Assembly: GCF_021245735.1 (NCBI RefSeq)
Contig: NZ_JAJISB010000016.1
Location: 46,185-110,184, forward strand
Length of the DNA stretch: 64,000 bases
Direction: 5' to 3'
DNA from: Brevibacillus daliensis
Lineage (GTDB): Bacteria; Bacillota; Bacilli; Brevibacillales; Brevibacillaceae
This document shows positions 27,963-37,290 of the stretch, piece after piece. A program made the position numbers and the translations under genes. Each line of letters opens with the position of its first letter. The stretch's first letter is position 1. Under the pieces are notes generated by a model, which made no database searches, was not told the origin of the DNA, and was given only the letters and a program-made list of their open reading frames with translations.

Positions 27963-28085
27963 ATTGTGAAATATGAAAGTTTTGTTCCAGCTACAAAGGA
28001 AATGAACTATGCACAATCCATTGTAACCACGCAAATTCAGAAACTGGAGACAGATTTAGGAGTCCAACTAATGAAAAGACTGTAA
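27963..28085 (+). pseudogene. LysR-family regulator remnant
   Basis: About 40 codons read as the N-terminal helix-turn-helix of a LysR regulator: VKYESFVPATKEMNYAQS, then VTTQIQKLETDLGVQL, stopping at TAA after LMKRL. The effector domain is absent and there is no proper start. It lies between two SDR genes and may be the relic of their former regulator. Confidence 0.7.
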
Positions 28086-28102
28086 TTCATATGGTAGAAG
28101 AA

Positions 28103-28143
28103 GACACATCCTGTCCTTTAAAGTAAAGGGAACCGGATGTGTC
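28103..28143. terminator. Hairpin downstream of the atypical SDR gene
   Basis: GACACATCC (28103-28111) pairs with GGATGTGTC (28135-28143), with an inner CCTTT/AAAGG stem. It lies 49 bp past the stop of the minus-strand SDR gene; T runs are weak. Confidence 0.55.
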
Positions 28144-28191
28144 AATATGTCGAGAAGGCTTCATTTCCCAGAGAATGGGGCTGCTAAAGAC

Positions 28192-28905
28192 TTAAGTTAG
28201 AATATGTCCGCCCTCGACATGGAGAACGGTACCGGTCACGAAACCGTTCTGGATCAAATACAACACGCTTTGTGCGACATCTTCTGGTTGACCTATCCGG
28301 CGGACGGGAAGCTTGCCTGCCAGAGAGTCATAGAATTGATTGCGCGTCTCTTCCGGCATTTTACTGCGGGAAGGGGTGTCAATAATGCCGGGCGACACGA
28401 TATTCACTCGGATCGGCGCCAGCTCCAAGGCTAACGTCTGACCGAGATTAGAGACTGCCGCATTTACGGCACCGAGTATGGACGATCCCGTCATCGTCTT
28501 ATAAGCAACGACACCGGAGAATAAGGTAATGGAACCGTTCGTAGACATGTTTGGAGCCCCATACTTTACTGCATAATACTGTCCCCAGAATTTGTTGTCG
28601 AACAATTGACGGGCTTTGGCGGTGTCTGTTTCAAGGAACGATCCGCCTGACGTTTCCGCAGCGCTTATCACCAGGTGATCGAACCGGCCTACAGTCGCAA
28701 AGAAGGACTGAACTTGTTCCTCATGTGTGGTATCCAGCTTATAAGCCGTAACTTTATCGTTTAATGCAGATACCGCTGCTTTCAGCTTATCCTCAGAGCG
28801 GCTGGCAATAATCACTTCTGCGCCTTGCTCTATGGCTTGCTTGGCAGTCTGCATGCCAATTCCGGAACTTCCACCGATAATTACTATTTTATGACCTTGC
28901 AGCAT
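28192..28905 (-). CDS. SDR-fold protein lacking the usual YxxxK active site
   Basis: This 237-residue protein has the SDR cofactor loop (GGSSGIG) and fold landmarks (LDTTHEEQV, LVISAAE, VNIVSPGIIDTPSR). Where classical SDRs carry YxxxK it has ILGAVNAAVS, so the catalytic Tyr and Lys are missing. A Listeria-type SDR subgroup (Lin1944-like) is described with the same loss. It could bind NAD(P) without standard catalysis or use other residues. It lies downstream of the HxlR gene, on the same strand, after a terminator. Confidence 0.8.
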   Translation of the reverse strand: MLQGHKIVIIGGSSGIGMQTAKQAIEQGAEVIIASRSEDKLKAAVSALNDKVTAYKLDTTHEEQVQSFFATVGRFDHLVISAAETSGGSFLETDTAKARQLFDNKFWGQYYAVKYGAPNMSTNGSITLFSGVVAYKTMTGSSILGAVNAAVSNLGQTLALELAPIRVNIVSPGIIDTPSRSKMPEETRNQFYDSLAGKLPVRRIGQPEDVAQSVLYLIQNGFVTGTVLHVEGGHILT

Positions 28906-29046
28906 ATTGCATTCCTCCCGAGAGCTTGGTTGTGGCTTACAAGGAACAGTGTATCTATAATAGTTCCTTTAGGGAAGTAGTTATAATTAATTCATATAGT
29001 TACCTAAAAGATATTATTGTGTGGTTACCGTGTTGAATAGTACACG

Positions 29047-29087
29047 ACAAAAAAACCGTATCCAGCATAAAAGGCTGATTACGGTTA
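29047..29087 (-). terminator. Terminator after the HxlR gene
   Basis: On the minus strand AACCGTA/TACGGTT, with an inner AGCC-type stem, is followed by seven T. Confidence 0.8.
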
Positions 29088-29108
29088 TTTATCTGATCCA
29101 TCGTTTCA

Positions 29109-29447
29109 TTACAAAGTAAGTCCAAATCGCTTCAATTCGATGAAAATGCTTTCTAAGCTTTTTCCTTTTTCGGTTATCGTATATTCCACGCGTGGTGGAA
29201 CTTCCGGATAAACGGTTCTCACCACGATATGTTGCTCCTCCAGTTCCTTAAGACGGAGCGAGAGAGTCTTCGGACTGATTCCATCCATCGACTTTAGTAA
29301 GTCGCTGAACCGCATCGTTCCTTCAATAAGCAGGTCACGTATGATAAGGAACGTCCACTTGGACCCGATCAGGTCGAGCGTCTTGGCGATTGGACATCTT
29401 TCGCCTGGTGTTCCTTTAGTAAGTATGATCGGTTCACTTATATCCAT
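29109..29447 (-). CDS. HxlR-family transcriptional regulator
   Basis: This 112-residue winged-helix protein has the HxlR signature: CPIAKTLDLIGSKWTFLIIRDL, GTMRFSDLLKSMDGISPKTLSLRLKELEEQ and VEYTITEKG. The Cys in CPIAK is the redox- or electrophile-sensing position in many members, such as HypR and QorR. Start MDISEPII is taken because AGGAGAA lies 7 nt upstream; a longer frame reaches 29543. It is divergent from the quinone reductase gene at 29608, its likely target. Confidence 0.9.
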   Translation of the reverse strand: MDISEPIILTKGTPGERCPIAKTLDLIGSKWTFLIIRDLLIEGTMRFSDLLKSMDGISPKTLSLRLKELEEQHIVVRTVYPEVPPRVEYTITEKGKSLESIFIELKRFGLTL

Positions 29448-29607
29448 GGCAATATTCTCCTTTAATAATGAACGGATTTTCTTAAGTATATTACAAAAAT
29501 AACTTTTTTGATACTTAATGAAATAAATATCATTACTTCCCAAAAGGAACCATAGGTGTTATTCTCGCTAACAGCAACAAAATGCGATAAACAAGGAGAG
29601 AATGAAG

Positions 29608-30159
29608 ATGAAAAATATACTTGTTATAAACGGTCATCAGAAATACGGATCGACAGGAGGTCAATTAAACCAAACATTGGCGGATGTCATGGTCCATTAT
29701 TTAAGCGAAACGAACCGGGTTCAAACGACTACCATTCAAGATGGCTATAACATCGAAGAAGAGCAGCAAAAGTTCTTACGGGCTGACGTAATCATCTACC
29801 AGACGCCTATCTACTGGTTCAGCGTTCCGGGGTTATTTAAGACTTATATGGATGAAGTATATACTTACGGGCTCTTCTTTAAGGGAGCTGACGAATATGG
29901 TAGAGGCGGACTATTAACGGATAAGCAATATATGTTCTCGACGACATGGAATGCGCCGAAGCAAGCATTTATGGATCCGTTCCAGTTTTTCGGGGGGAAA
30001 AGCTTAGATGAAGCGTTGGACCACCTGCATCGTGCACAAGCCTATCTTGGCATGAAGCCGCTTAAGAGCTACGGGTGTTACGATGTAATGAAAAACCCTG
30101 ACATCGATCGGTTCGTATCCGGTCTGAAAGCGCACTTGAAAGAGGAATTGCATCTCTAA
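29608..30159 (+). CDS. NAD(P)H-dependent quinone reductase, flavodoxin fold (MdaB/KefF-like)
   Basis: This 183-residue flavodoxin-like oxidoreductase has NILVINGHQKYGSTGGQLN at the start, the QTPIYWFSVPGLFKTYMDEVYTYG motif of the MdaB family and a C-terminal YGCYDVMKNPD stretch. It would reduce quinones or electrophiles by two electrons, limiting semiquinone formation. The second ATG (29608) has AGGAG 9 nt away and is preferred over 29602. The divergent HxlR regulator suggests induction by electrophiles. Confidence 0.88.
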   Translation: MKNILVINGHQKYGSTGGQLNQTLADVMVHYLSETNRVQTTTIQDGYNIEEEQQKFLRADVIIYQTPIYWFSVPGLFKTYMDEVYTYGLFFKGADEYGRGGLLTDKQYMFSTTWNAPKQAFMDPFQFFGGKSLDEALDHLHRAQAYLGMKPLKSYGCYDVMKNPDIDRFVSGLKAHLKEELHL

Positions 30160-30304
30160 ACCGCTCGACGAGATTGAATCGGAACGAAGCGATATTGAAG
30201 ATACCACCTTCAAGGGGATTGTTCCACTTTTGGATACAGACTGACTGAAACAGCCGACTAGCGTATCAGAAACACAATGGCCACCGTTAAGGTTCGGGAT
30301 TCCA

Positions 30305-30344
30305 ACACGAAAAGGCAGTCTCTGCTGAGATTGCCTTTTCGTGT
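30305..30344. terminator. Bidirectional terminator, quinone reductase and vanS
   Basis: A perfect 13-bp stem ACACGAAAAGGCA/TGCCTTTTCGTGT with an inner GTCTC/GAGAT hairpin. Confidence 0.8.
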
Positions 30345-30380
30345 AATGTCCTCTCATAATATCAAAAAAACCGATAGATT

Positions 30381-31493
30381 CTAACTGGGTTGTTCTGATA
30401 ATTGTTCTTGTGGTAGACGTACTTCAAAGAGAGTACGAACTAAACTGCTTTCGGCAGAAATAATTCCATTATGTTGCGTTACTATATTCTTTGCAATGAA
30501 TAAGCCAAGACCTGTACTTCCCACTTGATGGGTTCGTGCTTGGTCGCCGGTAAAAAACATATCAAAGAGATGTGGCAATATATCGGGGTGGATATGATCT
30601 CCATAATTGATCACTTGAACTACCACATCTTCTCCATCAAGATAGCTGTTGGTATCAACAAACTGACCGTCATTTCCATAACGGATTGCGTTGGTCAGGA
30701 GATTTTCGAATACCCGTGCCAGCAGGTCTCCATCTCCGTATACATGTAAACTGGGAGTCACATTCAATCTAGCTGTTAGATGATTATTCTCATAGGCAGG
30801 ATATAATTCTTCATTTAATTGTATTAGCAGTTCGCTTAGATCGATTCTCTTTTTTTCAATCGTAAGCATGCCGTAATTCATTCTGGTAATTTCGAATAAC
30901 TCATCAATAAGCTTCTCTAACCGTTGAGACTTAGTAAAAGCAATAGTTGTATAATGTTTGACTTGTTCATCAGTCAATTGATCGTCTCTTAGAATGAAAT
31001 CTAAATAACCTATTACAGAAGTCAATGGTGTACGTAAATCATGAGCCAAATTCAAGACTAATTGATCTTTGCTGCTTTCTGCAAAATCTCCTCTTTCGAT
31101 GGCTTGCTGTAATTGTTCGATTGCCAGATTAATATCTTTCGCAATATCGCCAAACTCATCATCGGATGAGATTTGAACTCGACTTGTAAAATCGCCATTG
31201 GCGAGACGATTAATACCAGTGGAAATCTCTTTAAAATAAGTTGTATAACGTTTGGTGAGGAGAAAGAAAAATAAAATTGCGAGTGGGATAAAAATGATCA
31301 AGAAGACATTAATATCACCAATAGTTTGGATGATTTTGCGTACATTGTGCAGGTTATCTTCAAACCGAACATTGGAGTGATAATAAAGCTGGAGAATTTT
31401 ATAGAGTAGGTAGGTGATCGTACCAGATAGAATCAAACTTACACCCAATAACAAAATCATGTTAAACCGAAAACTTCGTAACATCTTAGCCAT
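30381..31493 (-). CDS. vanS: VanS-like sensor histidine kinase
   Basis: This 370-residue kinase has two transmembrane helices (about 11-33 and 60-80) around a short outer loop, a HAMP domain (about 80-132), a phosphoacceptor His 151 in LNLAHDLRTPLTSVIGYL, and an ATP domain with N box NLLTNAIRYG and GSTGLGLFIAK. The AHDLRTPLT box and position point to VanS, which activates VanR when glycopeptide or cell-wall damage is sensed. The start at MAKMLRS overlaps the vanR end by 8 bp and is preferred to the longer frame. Last gene of the cluster, as in VanC and VanE types. Confidence 0.85.
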   Translation of the reverse strand: MAKMLRSFRFNMILLLGVSLILSGTITYLLYKILQLYYHSNVRFEDNLHNVRKIIQTIGDINVFLIIFIPLAILFFFLLTKRYTTYFKEISTGINRLANGDFTSRVQISSDDEFGDIAKDINLAIEQLQQAIERGDFAESSKDQLVLNLAHDLRTPLTSVIGYLDFILRDDQLTDEQVKHYTTIAFTKSQRLEKLIDELFEITRMNYGMLTIEKKRIDLSELLIQLNEELYPAYENNHLTARLNVTPSLHVYGDGDLLARVFENLLTNAIRYGNDGQFVDTNSYLDGEDVVVQVINYGDHIHPDILPHLFDMFFTGDQARTHQVGSTGLGLFIAKNIVTQHNGIISAESSLVRTLFEVRLPQEQLSEQPS

Positions 31494-32181
31494 TGAATGA
31501 GTACCCCACACCCCATACGGTTTTGATAAGTTTGTTTTTATTTTTATCATCTCCAAGCTTTTTCCTTAAGGTACGAATATGTACCATGACAGTATTGCCG
31601 CTTTCGTAGTATGCTTCCCCCCACACCTGTTGGAATATATTTTCGGCACTGTAGACTTTCTTAGGATAGCGGGCCAGTAGATACAAAATATCAAATTCTT
31701 TAGGTGTTAATTCAATAGGCTTGCCGTAAAGACTAACGGTACGTTGTTCAGGAGAAATGAGCAATCCACTTAACTCCAATAATGTGTTGTTCACGTTAGT
31801 TGGTTGATTTAACTGCATGAAACGACGTAGCTGAGCATTTACACGGGCGATCAATTCCATTGGGTTAAATGGTTTGGTCATATAATCATCTGCCCCCATC
31901 ACAAGTCCTGAGATCTTATCCATATCTGTAGTTTTGGCACTCAAAAAGATGATAGGCATGCGATAATGTTCGCGAATTTGTCGGGTTACTTCATAGCCGT
32001 TCAGTTTGGGCATCATGATATCAAGGATTGCTAGATCGATAGAATGGGTTTGAATTGCATGAATAGCTTCCTTACCGTCAGATGCGATTAAGGTACGGTA
32101 CCCCTCTTTTTGAAGATGTAATGCAATCAACTCTGCAATCTCCGTCTCGTCATCTGCTATTAAAATGGTAATGCGCTTCAT
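31486..32181 (-). CDS. vanR: VanR-like response regulator
   Basis: This 231-residue OmpR-type regulator has a receiver domain with DDE near the start, Asp 54 in AILDIMMPKLNGY and Lys in DDYMTKPFNPMELIARVNAQLRR. Its DNA-binding winged helix ends KTVWGVGYSFNG. The MTKPFNPMELIARVKAQLRR-like stretch is very characteristic of VanR. The start MKRITILIADDE is used, with a GGGGG ribosome site upstream. It lies 77 bp after vanT and overlaps vanS. Confidence 0.88.
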   Translation of the reverse strand: MKRITILIADDETEIAELIALHLQKEGYRTLIASDGKEAIHAIQTHSIDLAILDIMMPKLNGYEVTRQIREHYRMPIIFLSAKTTDMDKISGLVMGADDYMTKPFNPMELIARVNAQLRRFMQLNQPTNVNNTLLELSGLLISPEQRTVSLYGKPIELTPKEFDILYLLARYPKKVYSAENIFQQVWGEAYYESGNTVMVHIRTLRKKLGDDKNKNKLIKTVWGVGYSFNG

Positions 32182-32258
32182 TTTATCCAACCCCCGGTAT
32201 AAAAATCTCTTTATTATCATTATATCAGTTTCATGTCTAACCTACTCCTCATCGCTAA

Positions 32259-34412
32259 CTAATCAGTCATGTATACTTTTTTTACACGTTCTCCTAAACG
32301 ACTTACCAATTCATTGGTTATCGTCTTACACTGATTTGCCACTTGGTCAGCTGAAATGTATTCATTTTGATCCTTTCCAATAAATGTTGCAATATCCCCT
32401 TGCTTTACATCTTCCATATTTGTAATATCTACAATTAGCTGATCCATGCAAATCGTGCCAACAATGGGTCTTTTTTTCCCCTTTATTAGGCAGTTAGCGC
32501 TTGTTTGTGACAACATACGTGGAATCCCATCCGCATATCCGATTGAAATTATTGCAATTTTGCCGTCTTGTTCTGCTGTATATTTACGTCCGTAGCCTAC
32601 GGTATTTCCTTTATCCACATTTTTTACCTGCACAACTCGTGCTTTGAGTGAAAGTACAGGACGTAAGTCAATGTTTGCTTTAACCTCATCTTCTTCACAA
32701 CTCAACATACCGTAAAGAGCGATACCAACACGTGCATAATCATAATTAAGTTCACCATAGTTAAGCACACCGTAGCTGCTTTGAACATGTAGTTTCTTTG
32801 GAGCTATCCCTATTGCTTTTAGCTGTTCAATAACTTCATCGAAATGTGCAATTTGATTTTTGGTATATTGGATATCCCGTTCTTCCAAACTGTCAGCTAC
32901 AGACAGATGCGTAAATGTGCCGCAGACGTGTAAATTTTCATATAGATACATGGAAGCAATTTTTTCTATGTTTTTACAGGATTCTCCCAGTCTTCCCATT
33001 CCTGTATCTATCTTGATATGAACAGGTATCTTTATATCGCAGTCATTCAGTTTTTTTGCATATTCTTCATCCACCACAGTTTGCGTAAGCTTGTATCGGG
33101 CAATTTTGTGTATATTGCTTTCGTGAGTAAATCCTAAAACCAAAATATCTCCCCTTACGCCTTTTTTCCTAAGCTCTATTCCTTCATCAATTGTTGCAAC
33201 GGCAAAATGGTTGATCCCCAATTTACTTACGTATTTGGCAATTTGCCATCCCCCATGACCGTATGCCTGCGCCTTCGTTACGGCCATTATTTCACAGTTT
33301 TCAGGCAGAATACGCTGGATTTCCTTTACATTATGACGTAAATGATGAAAATCGATTTCAACCCATGCTCGTCCTGTTTGATTAAGAGTGTCTCCACGAT
33401 ACCTCTTTACAATTGACAGCCAAATTATAGAAATAGCAAATGACAACGCTGTTACCAGCATAAAATGAATCAAGCTGTTCTCCACAATCAACTGTGTAAG
33501 TCCTGTTATTTTTCCAACTGCACGAATAAGCACAATACACATTGGATGTATGATATAGACGTATAAGCTCAGCTTTCGCAAATATTCTATGCTTCTGCCT
33601 TTAAAACAAAGTAATAGCTGAAATAATAGGTACATATACGGAATCAAAAAAATATACATACTGTCATGTCGCTGAATATGATACGCATGTAAAAGTAAAC
33701 CTTCCGTTACTAGCAAGCTTCCGTACAATATTAATCCGAATGCGTAAGATATAACATTTCGTCGTCCGTGATTGGAATTTGCAATCATCCCTCCCATGAC
33801 AATAAACACAGGTGCAAAAAATATGCCATTTCTCGTGTAATCGAATAGGGTGAACATAGATTGATAGAATGCGTTACTATACGGATTCATCTGTGCAAAT
33901 ACAAAATAACTGTCACCGAATAAGCCGATTACATATAAAAGAACGGTAACCAAAAAAGTTATCTTTGCAGAAAGCCTTGTATATAAAAAGTAGCTGATAC
34001 AAACCCCTAGCATAATGCCAGGAAAATACCAGAGATGATACATTGTCCCGTTAAACAAAATATCTTTCACCAATGAAAATAGAGTAAAGTTATTTGTAAA
34101 ATATCCAGTGTATATATTTACGGGAATATATAAAATGATCGAAAGCACATAAAGTCTTCCCACTTTATATAAAAGCTGCTGCAACATATAGGTATTCTTA
34201 CTCTTATCTTTGCCAATCTTTTGTAAAAAGAAAAATCCTGTACACATAAAGAAAAACGGAACCGCAATCCTAGCTACTATACGGGTTAAAGTAAAATCAG
34301 CAAACTCGCTAAATGACAGAAGTGGTGAAGTATGAAGAGCAATCACAAGTATTGCGGCAATTATTCTGAAACCATCCAACCCGCTATACTGCTTATTACT
34401 ACTAACACTCAT
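32259..34412 (-). CDS. vanT: VanT-like membrane serine racemase
   Basis: This protein of about 717 residues has an acyltransferase-3-type membrane half (about 1-345, some ten helices; SGLDGFRIIAAILVIALHTSP) fused to an alanine/serine racemase half (about 360-717). The latter carries a PLP lysine in AVTKAQAYGHG, a GMGRLG motif and VGTICMDQLIVDI. VanT makes D-Ser for the altered peptidoglycan precursor. The membrane half may take up L-Ser. The start at MSVSSNKQYSG (34412) overlaps vanXY by 11 bp; the longer frame has no better site. This fusion is diagnostic for D-Ala-D-Ser type clusters. Confidence 0.92.
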   Translation of the reverse strand: MSVSSNKQYSGLDGFRIIAAILVIALHTSPLLSFSEFADFTLTRIVARIAVPFFFMCTGFFFLQKIGKDKSKNTYMLQQLLYKVGRLYVLSIILYIPVNIYTGYFTNNFTLFSLVKDILFNGTMYHLWYFPGIMLGVCISYFLYTRLSAKITFLVTVLLYVIGLFGDSYFVFAQMNPYSNAFYQSMFTLFDYTRNGIFFAPVFIVMGGMIANSNHGRRNVISYAFGLILYGSLLVTEGLLLHAYHIQRHDSMYIFLIPYMYLLFQLLLCFKGRSIEYLRKLSLYVYIIHPMCIVLIRAVGKITGLTQLIVENSLIHFMLVTALSFAISIIWLSIVKRYRGDTLNQTGRAWVEIDFHHLRHNVKEIQRILPENCEIMAVTKAQAYGHGGWQIAKYVSKLGINHFAVATIDEGIELRKKGVRGDILVLGFTHESNIHKIARYKLTQTVVDEEYAKKLNDCDIKIPVHIKIDTGMGRLGESCKNIEKIASMYLYENLHVCGTFTHLSVADSLEERDIQYTKNQIAHFDEVIEQLKAIGIAPKKLHVQSSYGVLNYGELNYDYARVGIALYGMLSCEEDEVKANIDLRPVLSLKARVVQVKNVDKGNTVGYGRKYTAEQDGKIAIISIGYADGIPRMLSQTSANCLIKGKKRPIVGTICMDQLIVDITNMEDVKQGDIATFIGKDQNEYISADQVANQCKTITNELVSRLGERVKKVYMTD

Positions 34413-35205
34413 TACGATTCTCTTTATGAAATACAGTAACAATAAATCCATCCACATTGTTACCAGATATTTGGTATCGTGCACCATGTACAATTGGGAT
34501 TTGTGTAATAAAATCTTCTGCCTTTACATAGTAGATTTCAATTCTCTGATTACCTACCAGTAAATGTTCATTGTGAAATTCGTAGTTTTTCGTAAAATTT
34601 ATATATTCTTCAAGACAAAGGTGATGCTCTTCCATTAGAGAAGAATGCGGATAGCCAACATACCTAAAATGCCACGGTTCATCCGAAATACCTGTTAGCT
34701 GCTCTTTATCTTTGGTATAGCGTTGTACAAATCCGTATTGACTTGCGAGTTCCCTGAATGTTTGGCATACACCATGGTTGGGGAATGATGGGCAAATAAA
34801 ATCAATTTCTTCCTTTTTTTCAGCAATATCAATAGCAAGCCCAGTCTGATGTTCGCTTTCATTTGGACGTGCTACAAACTGTCTTGTAAATTCCAAGCCA
34901 TTATCATGTAAGGACTTATCATAGATGTTTTTTTGTTCTGCCTTACTGCGAAAACCGCTTACAGGTACGATATCATGCTCTGCGTTGGAGGCTTTCAGGA
35001 GTCTACTGAACATAATCGCGGCCGTGTTTTCCAACATAATATTGTTGTGCGTTCCATCTATAAGCCTCATGTTATTAAGAAGGATACCGTCGTCTGAATG
35101 CCACCGAATGGGGTAATGATGATTGACTAGGATTAAATGACCATAATACATATTTTGGCTGTTCAAATAAATCATAGAAAAACGATTTTTACTTGCTTTA
35201 ATCAT
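34402..35205 (-). CDS. vanXY: VanXY-like D,D-peptidase
   Basis: This 267-residue M15B zinc peptidase has no signal peptide, fitting a cytoplasmic VanXY that removes D-Ala-D-Ala dipeptide and terminal D-Ala. Zinc motifs are SEHQTGLAIDIA (H and D) and EPWHFRYVG (catalytic E, zinc H). SGFRSKAEQ precedes them as in the family. Its ATG overlaps the ligase stop (TGATG), showing translational coupling, and vanT overlaps its end. Confidence 0.88.
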   Translation of the reverse strand: MIKASKNRFSMIYLNSQNMYYGHLILVNHHYPIRWHSDDGILLNNMRLIDGTHNNIMLENTAAIMFSRLLKASNAEHDIVPVSGFRSKAEQKNIYDKSLHDNGLEFTRQFVARPNESEHQTGLAIDIAEKKEEIDFICPSFPNHGVCQTFRELASQYGFVQRYTKDKEQLTGISDEPWHFRYVGYPHSSLMEEHHLCLEEYINFTKNYEFHNEHLLVGNQRIEIYYVKAEDFITQIPIVHGARYQISGNNVDGFIVTVFHKENRNEC

Positions 35206-36260
35206 CAGTAACCCTCCTCCATAGCCAGAGAAATCAGTTTATCAATAACCTCTGTATAGGAAAGTCCCGCTGAACTCAGCATACTTGGATATCTGCTTTT
35301 TGTAGTAAAGCCTGGAATCGTATTCACTTCATTAAACACAACGTCACCGTTCGGTGTTATAAACATATCAACGCGTGCGAAACCACGACAGCCAAAAACC
35401 TGATAGAGGTGAATTGCTGTTTCCTTTATTTTTTCAGCGACTTCTTTTTCAATTCTAGCTGGGACATGTATGAGTGCAGTTGTCAGCGAATATTTTTCTT
35501 CATAATTGAAGAATCCATGTAGTAATTCGATTTCATCTACTTCTCCCACAATTACATCACTGTTCCCAAGAACGGCACATCCCACTTCAAATCCCGGAAT
35601 GTTTTCCTCAATGACTACTTTGTTATCATGTGAAAAGGCTTTTTCAATACCCAGTATCAATTCAGCGGTATTTTGTGCTTTTGTAATTCCATTGGAGGAT
35701 CCCTCTTTTGCAGGTTTTACATATAACGGAAATCCTAACGTTTTGGTGGCGGAGATAAGAGTATCAAGATTGGTATTTTTAAAAGCGGTAACTGAACGAG
35801 GAGTTTTTATTCCGGAACTATTTGCCAGAATGTGGGCAAAATCCTTGTCCATACAAATTGCAGAGGAAAGCGTATGACAACCTACAAAGGGAATTCCGGC
35901 AAGCTCTAATAGCCCCTGAACGGTACCATCCTCTCCATTTTTACCATGCAATACAGGAAAAACCACATCAATTTTTGTAGTTGTAATGGTACCATTATTG
36001 AGTGCAACGATTCCCTGCATTTGTCTGCATGGAGACAGAAAGGCAGGAACGGAATCATCGCTTTGATGCCAACTGTTATCCAGAATTCGATCAATGCTGC
36101 CATCATATCGAAGCCAACGTCCTTCCCTTGTAATCCCTATTAAAATGACATGATATTTATCTTGATCTATGTTTTCTAACACCGAGCTCATTGATTTAAG
36201 AGATACCTCATATTCTGAGGAGCACCCCCCAAACAAGATGGCGACTGTTATTTTCTTCAT
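35205..36260 (-). CDS. D-alanine--D-serine ligase, VanG/VanC-like
   Basis: This 351-residue ATP-grasp ligase has LFGGCSSEYEVSLKS, VFPVLHGKNGEDGT, GFPLYVKPAKEGSSNGI, and a C-terminal GCRGFARVDMF... NEVNTIPGFT. The omega-loop segment EKYSLTT matches D-Ser-specific VanC/VanE/VanG ligases, while VanA/VanB have EKG at that place and Ddl differs. From memory its overall sequence is nearest VanG. The start MKKITVAILFGG has AAGGAG 8 nt upstream, 20 bp after the VanY-like gene. Product D-Ala-D-Ser lowers vancomycin affinity of precursors. Confidence 0.85.
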   Translation of the reverse strand: MKKITVAILFGGCSSEYEVSLKSMSSVLENIDQDKYHVILIGITREGRWLRYDGSIDRILDNSWHQSDDSVPAFLSPCRQMQGIVALNNGTITTTKIDVVFPVLHGKNGEDGTVQGLLELAGIPFVGCHTLSSAICMDKDFAHILANSSGIKTPRSVTAFKNTNLDTLISATKTLGFPLYVKPAKEGSSNGITKAQNTAELILGIEKAFSHDNKVVIEENIPGFEVGCAVLGNSDVIVGEVDEIELLHGFFNYEEKYSLTTALIHVPARIEKEVAEKIKETAIHLYQVFGCRGFARVDMFITPNGDVVFNEVNTIPGFTTKSRYPSMLSSAGLSYTEVIDKLISLAMEEGY

Positions 36261-36280
36261 ACTGCTCACTCCTTCCATAG

Positions 36281-37143
36281 CTAATTAGGGTACATGGTCA
36301 CAATAATTCCACCCATATTGTCACCTGAAATATAGTGCCTATTTACTGGTACATTGATAGTAGTGTCTTGGGAAACAGGGTAATAAGAGATTTCATATGT
36401 TTCACCATCGACATGAACTGAGACGTGTTTTTTTTCTTTCAGGTAATCCAAATATTCTTCCAAAGTAAAATGATATTCTTGGATAATCGCACTATGAGGT
36501 AACCCTATATAACGGTAATGCCAGGGTTCATATGCCGTACCTGTGATAGCTATTTTGTCAGCTGGATAGCGTAAAATAAATCCGTATTTCCAAGCATTTT
36601 TTGCAAGCCATTTTCCTTCAGGCGCATTCTCCATTTTCATTTGAGTAGATCCAATATCAAGGGCCAAACCCATATTGTGTTCGCTAAAACCAGCCGGATT
36701 GGCATAGTCTGAGCCCATTTTTTCATAAAGTTGATTTTGTTCATCAAAGCCTCGATAACCGCTGTTAATCATAAAATGGCTCACGTTATCTTTCCTAGCA
36801 TCCTGAGCCATATCTAAAAATGCTTTAGCTACACTTTCTGATATTTGAATGGAGGTATCGAGCAAACTATACCCCCTTATCAATTCCTCATTCTGATACA
36901 GATGGATCACATCGGACATTACAGCTTCTTCATGAATGGGATACTCTTTATTCACTAATAACAGATTTCCCTGGTATATCTGATCTTTTGTTATTTCTAT
37001 TGTTTGGTATCCTTCCTTGGAAGTCTCTCCTTGAGCTTGATTATTTTCGTAACTAAGAGAGATTTGTGTGTTCTCATATATCTGTTGAGCGCCCTTATAA
37101 CCTAGCAATAACAAGATGACAAGCAAAAAAAAAACTTTTTCAT
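36281..37143 (-). CDS. vanY: VanY-like D,D-carboxypeptidase, frameshifted in a poly-T tract
   Basis: The readable frame (36281-37126) encodes an M15B peptidase with an N-terminal membrane anchor (LVILLLLGYKG), zinc motifs SEHNMGLALDIG and EPWHYRYIG and the same C-terminal strands as the VanXY-like neighbour. The natural start is clearly ATG at 37143-37141, with AAAGGAGG 8-9 nt upstream, reading MKKFFF. A run of ten T after AAG (37126-37135) puts it one base out of frame; eleven T would restore it. The frame otherwise begins at a TTG with no ribosome site. It may be a phase-variable or slippage-prone gene, or a sequence error. It would trim terminal D-Ala from pentapeptides outside the membrane. 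Confidence 0.75.
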
Positions 37144-37290
37144 TCCCAGTTTCCTCCTTTAATCTTCACTCATTTAGGATAGGGACAACTGTTAAAAAGA
37201 AAAGTAGGGTGAAAATAAAATTTTTCTTAAGTTATCGGGCTCTCTTTATTTTATTAACATTGCGAGAATACTAAAAAGGAGATAGAATTT

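Noticed and set aside
30255..30285. Possible att-like site GCGTATCAGAAACAC
   Set aside because: Too few matches to the repeat core (the CACAA part is lost).
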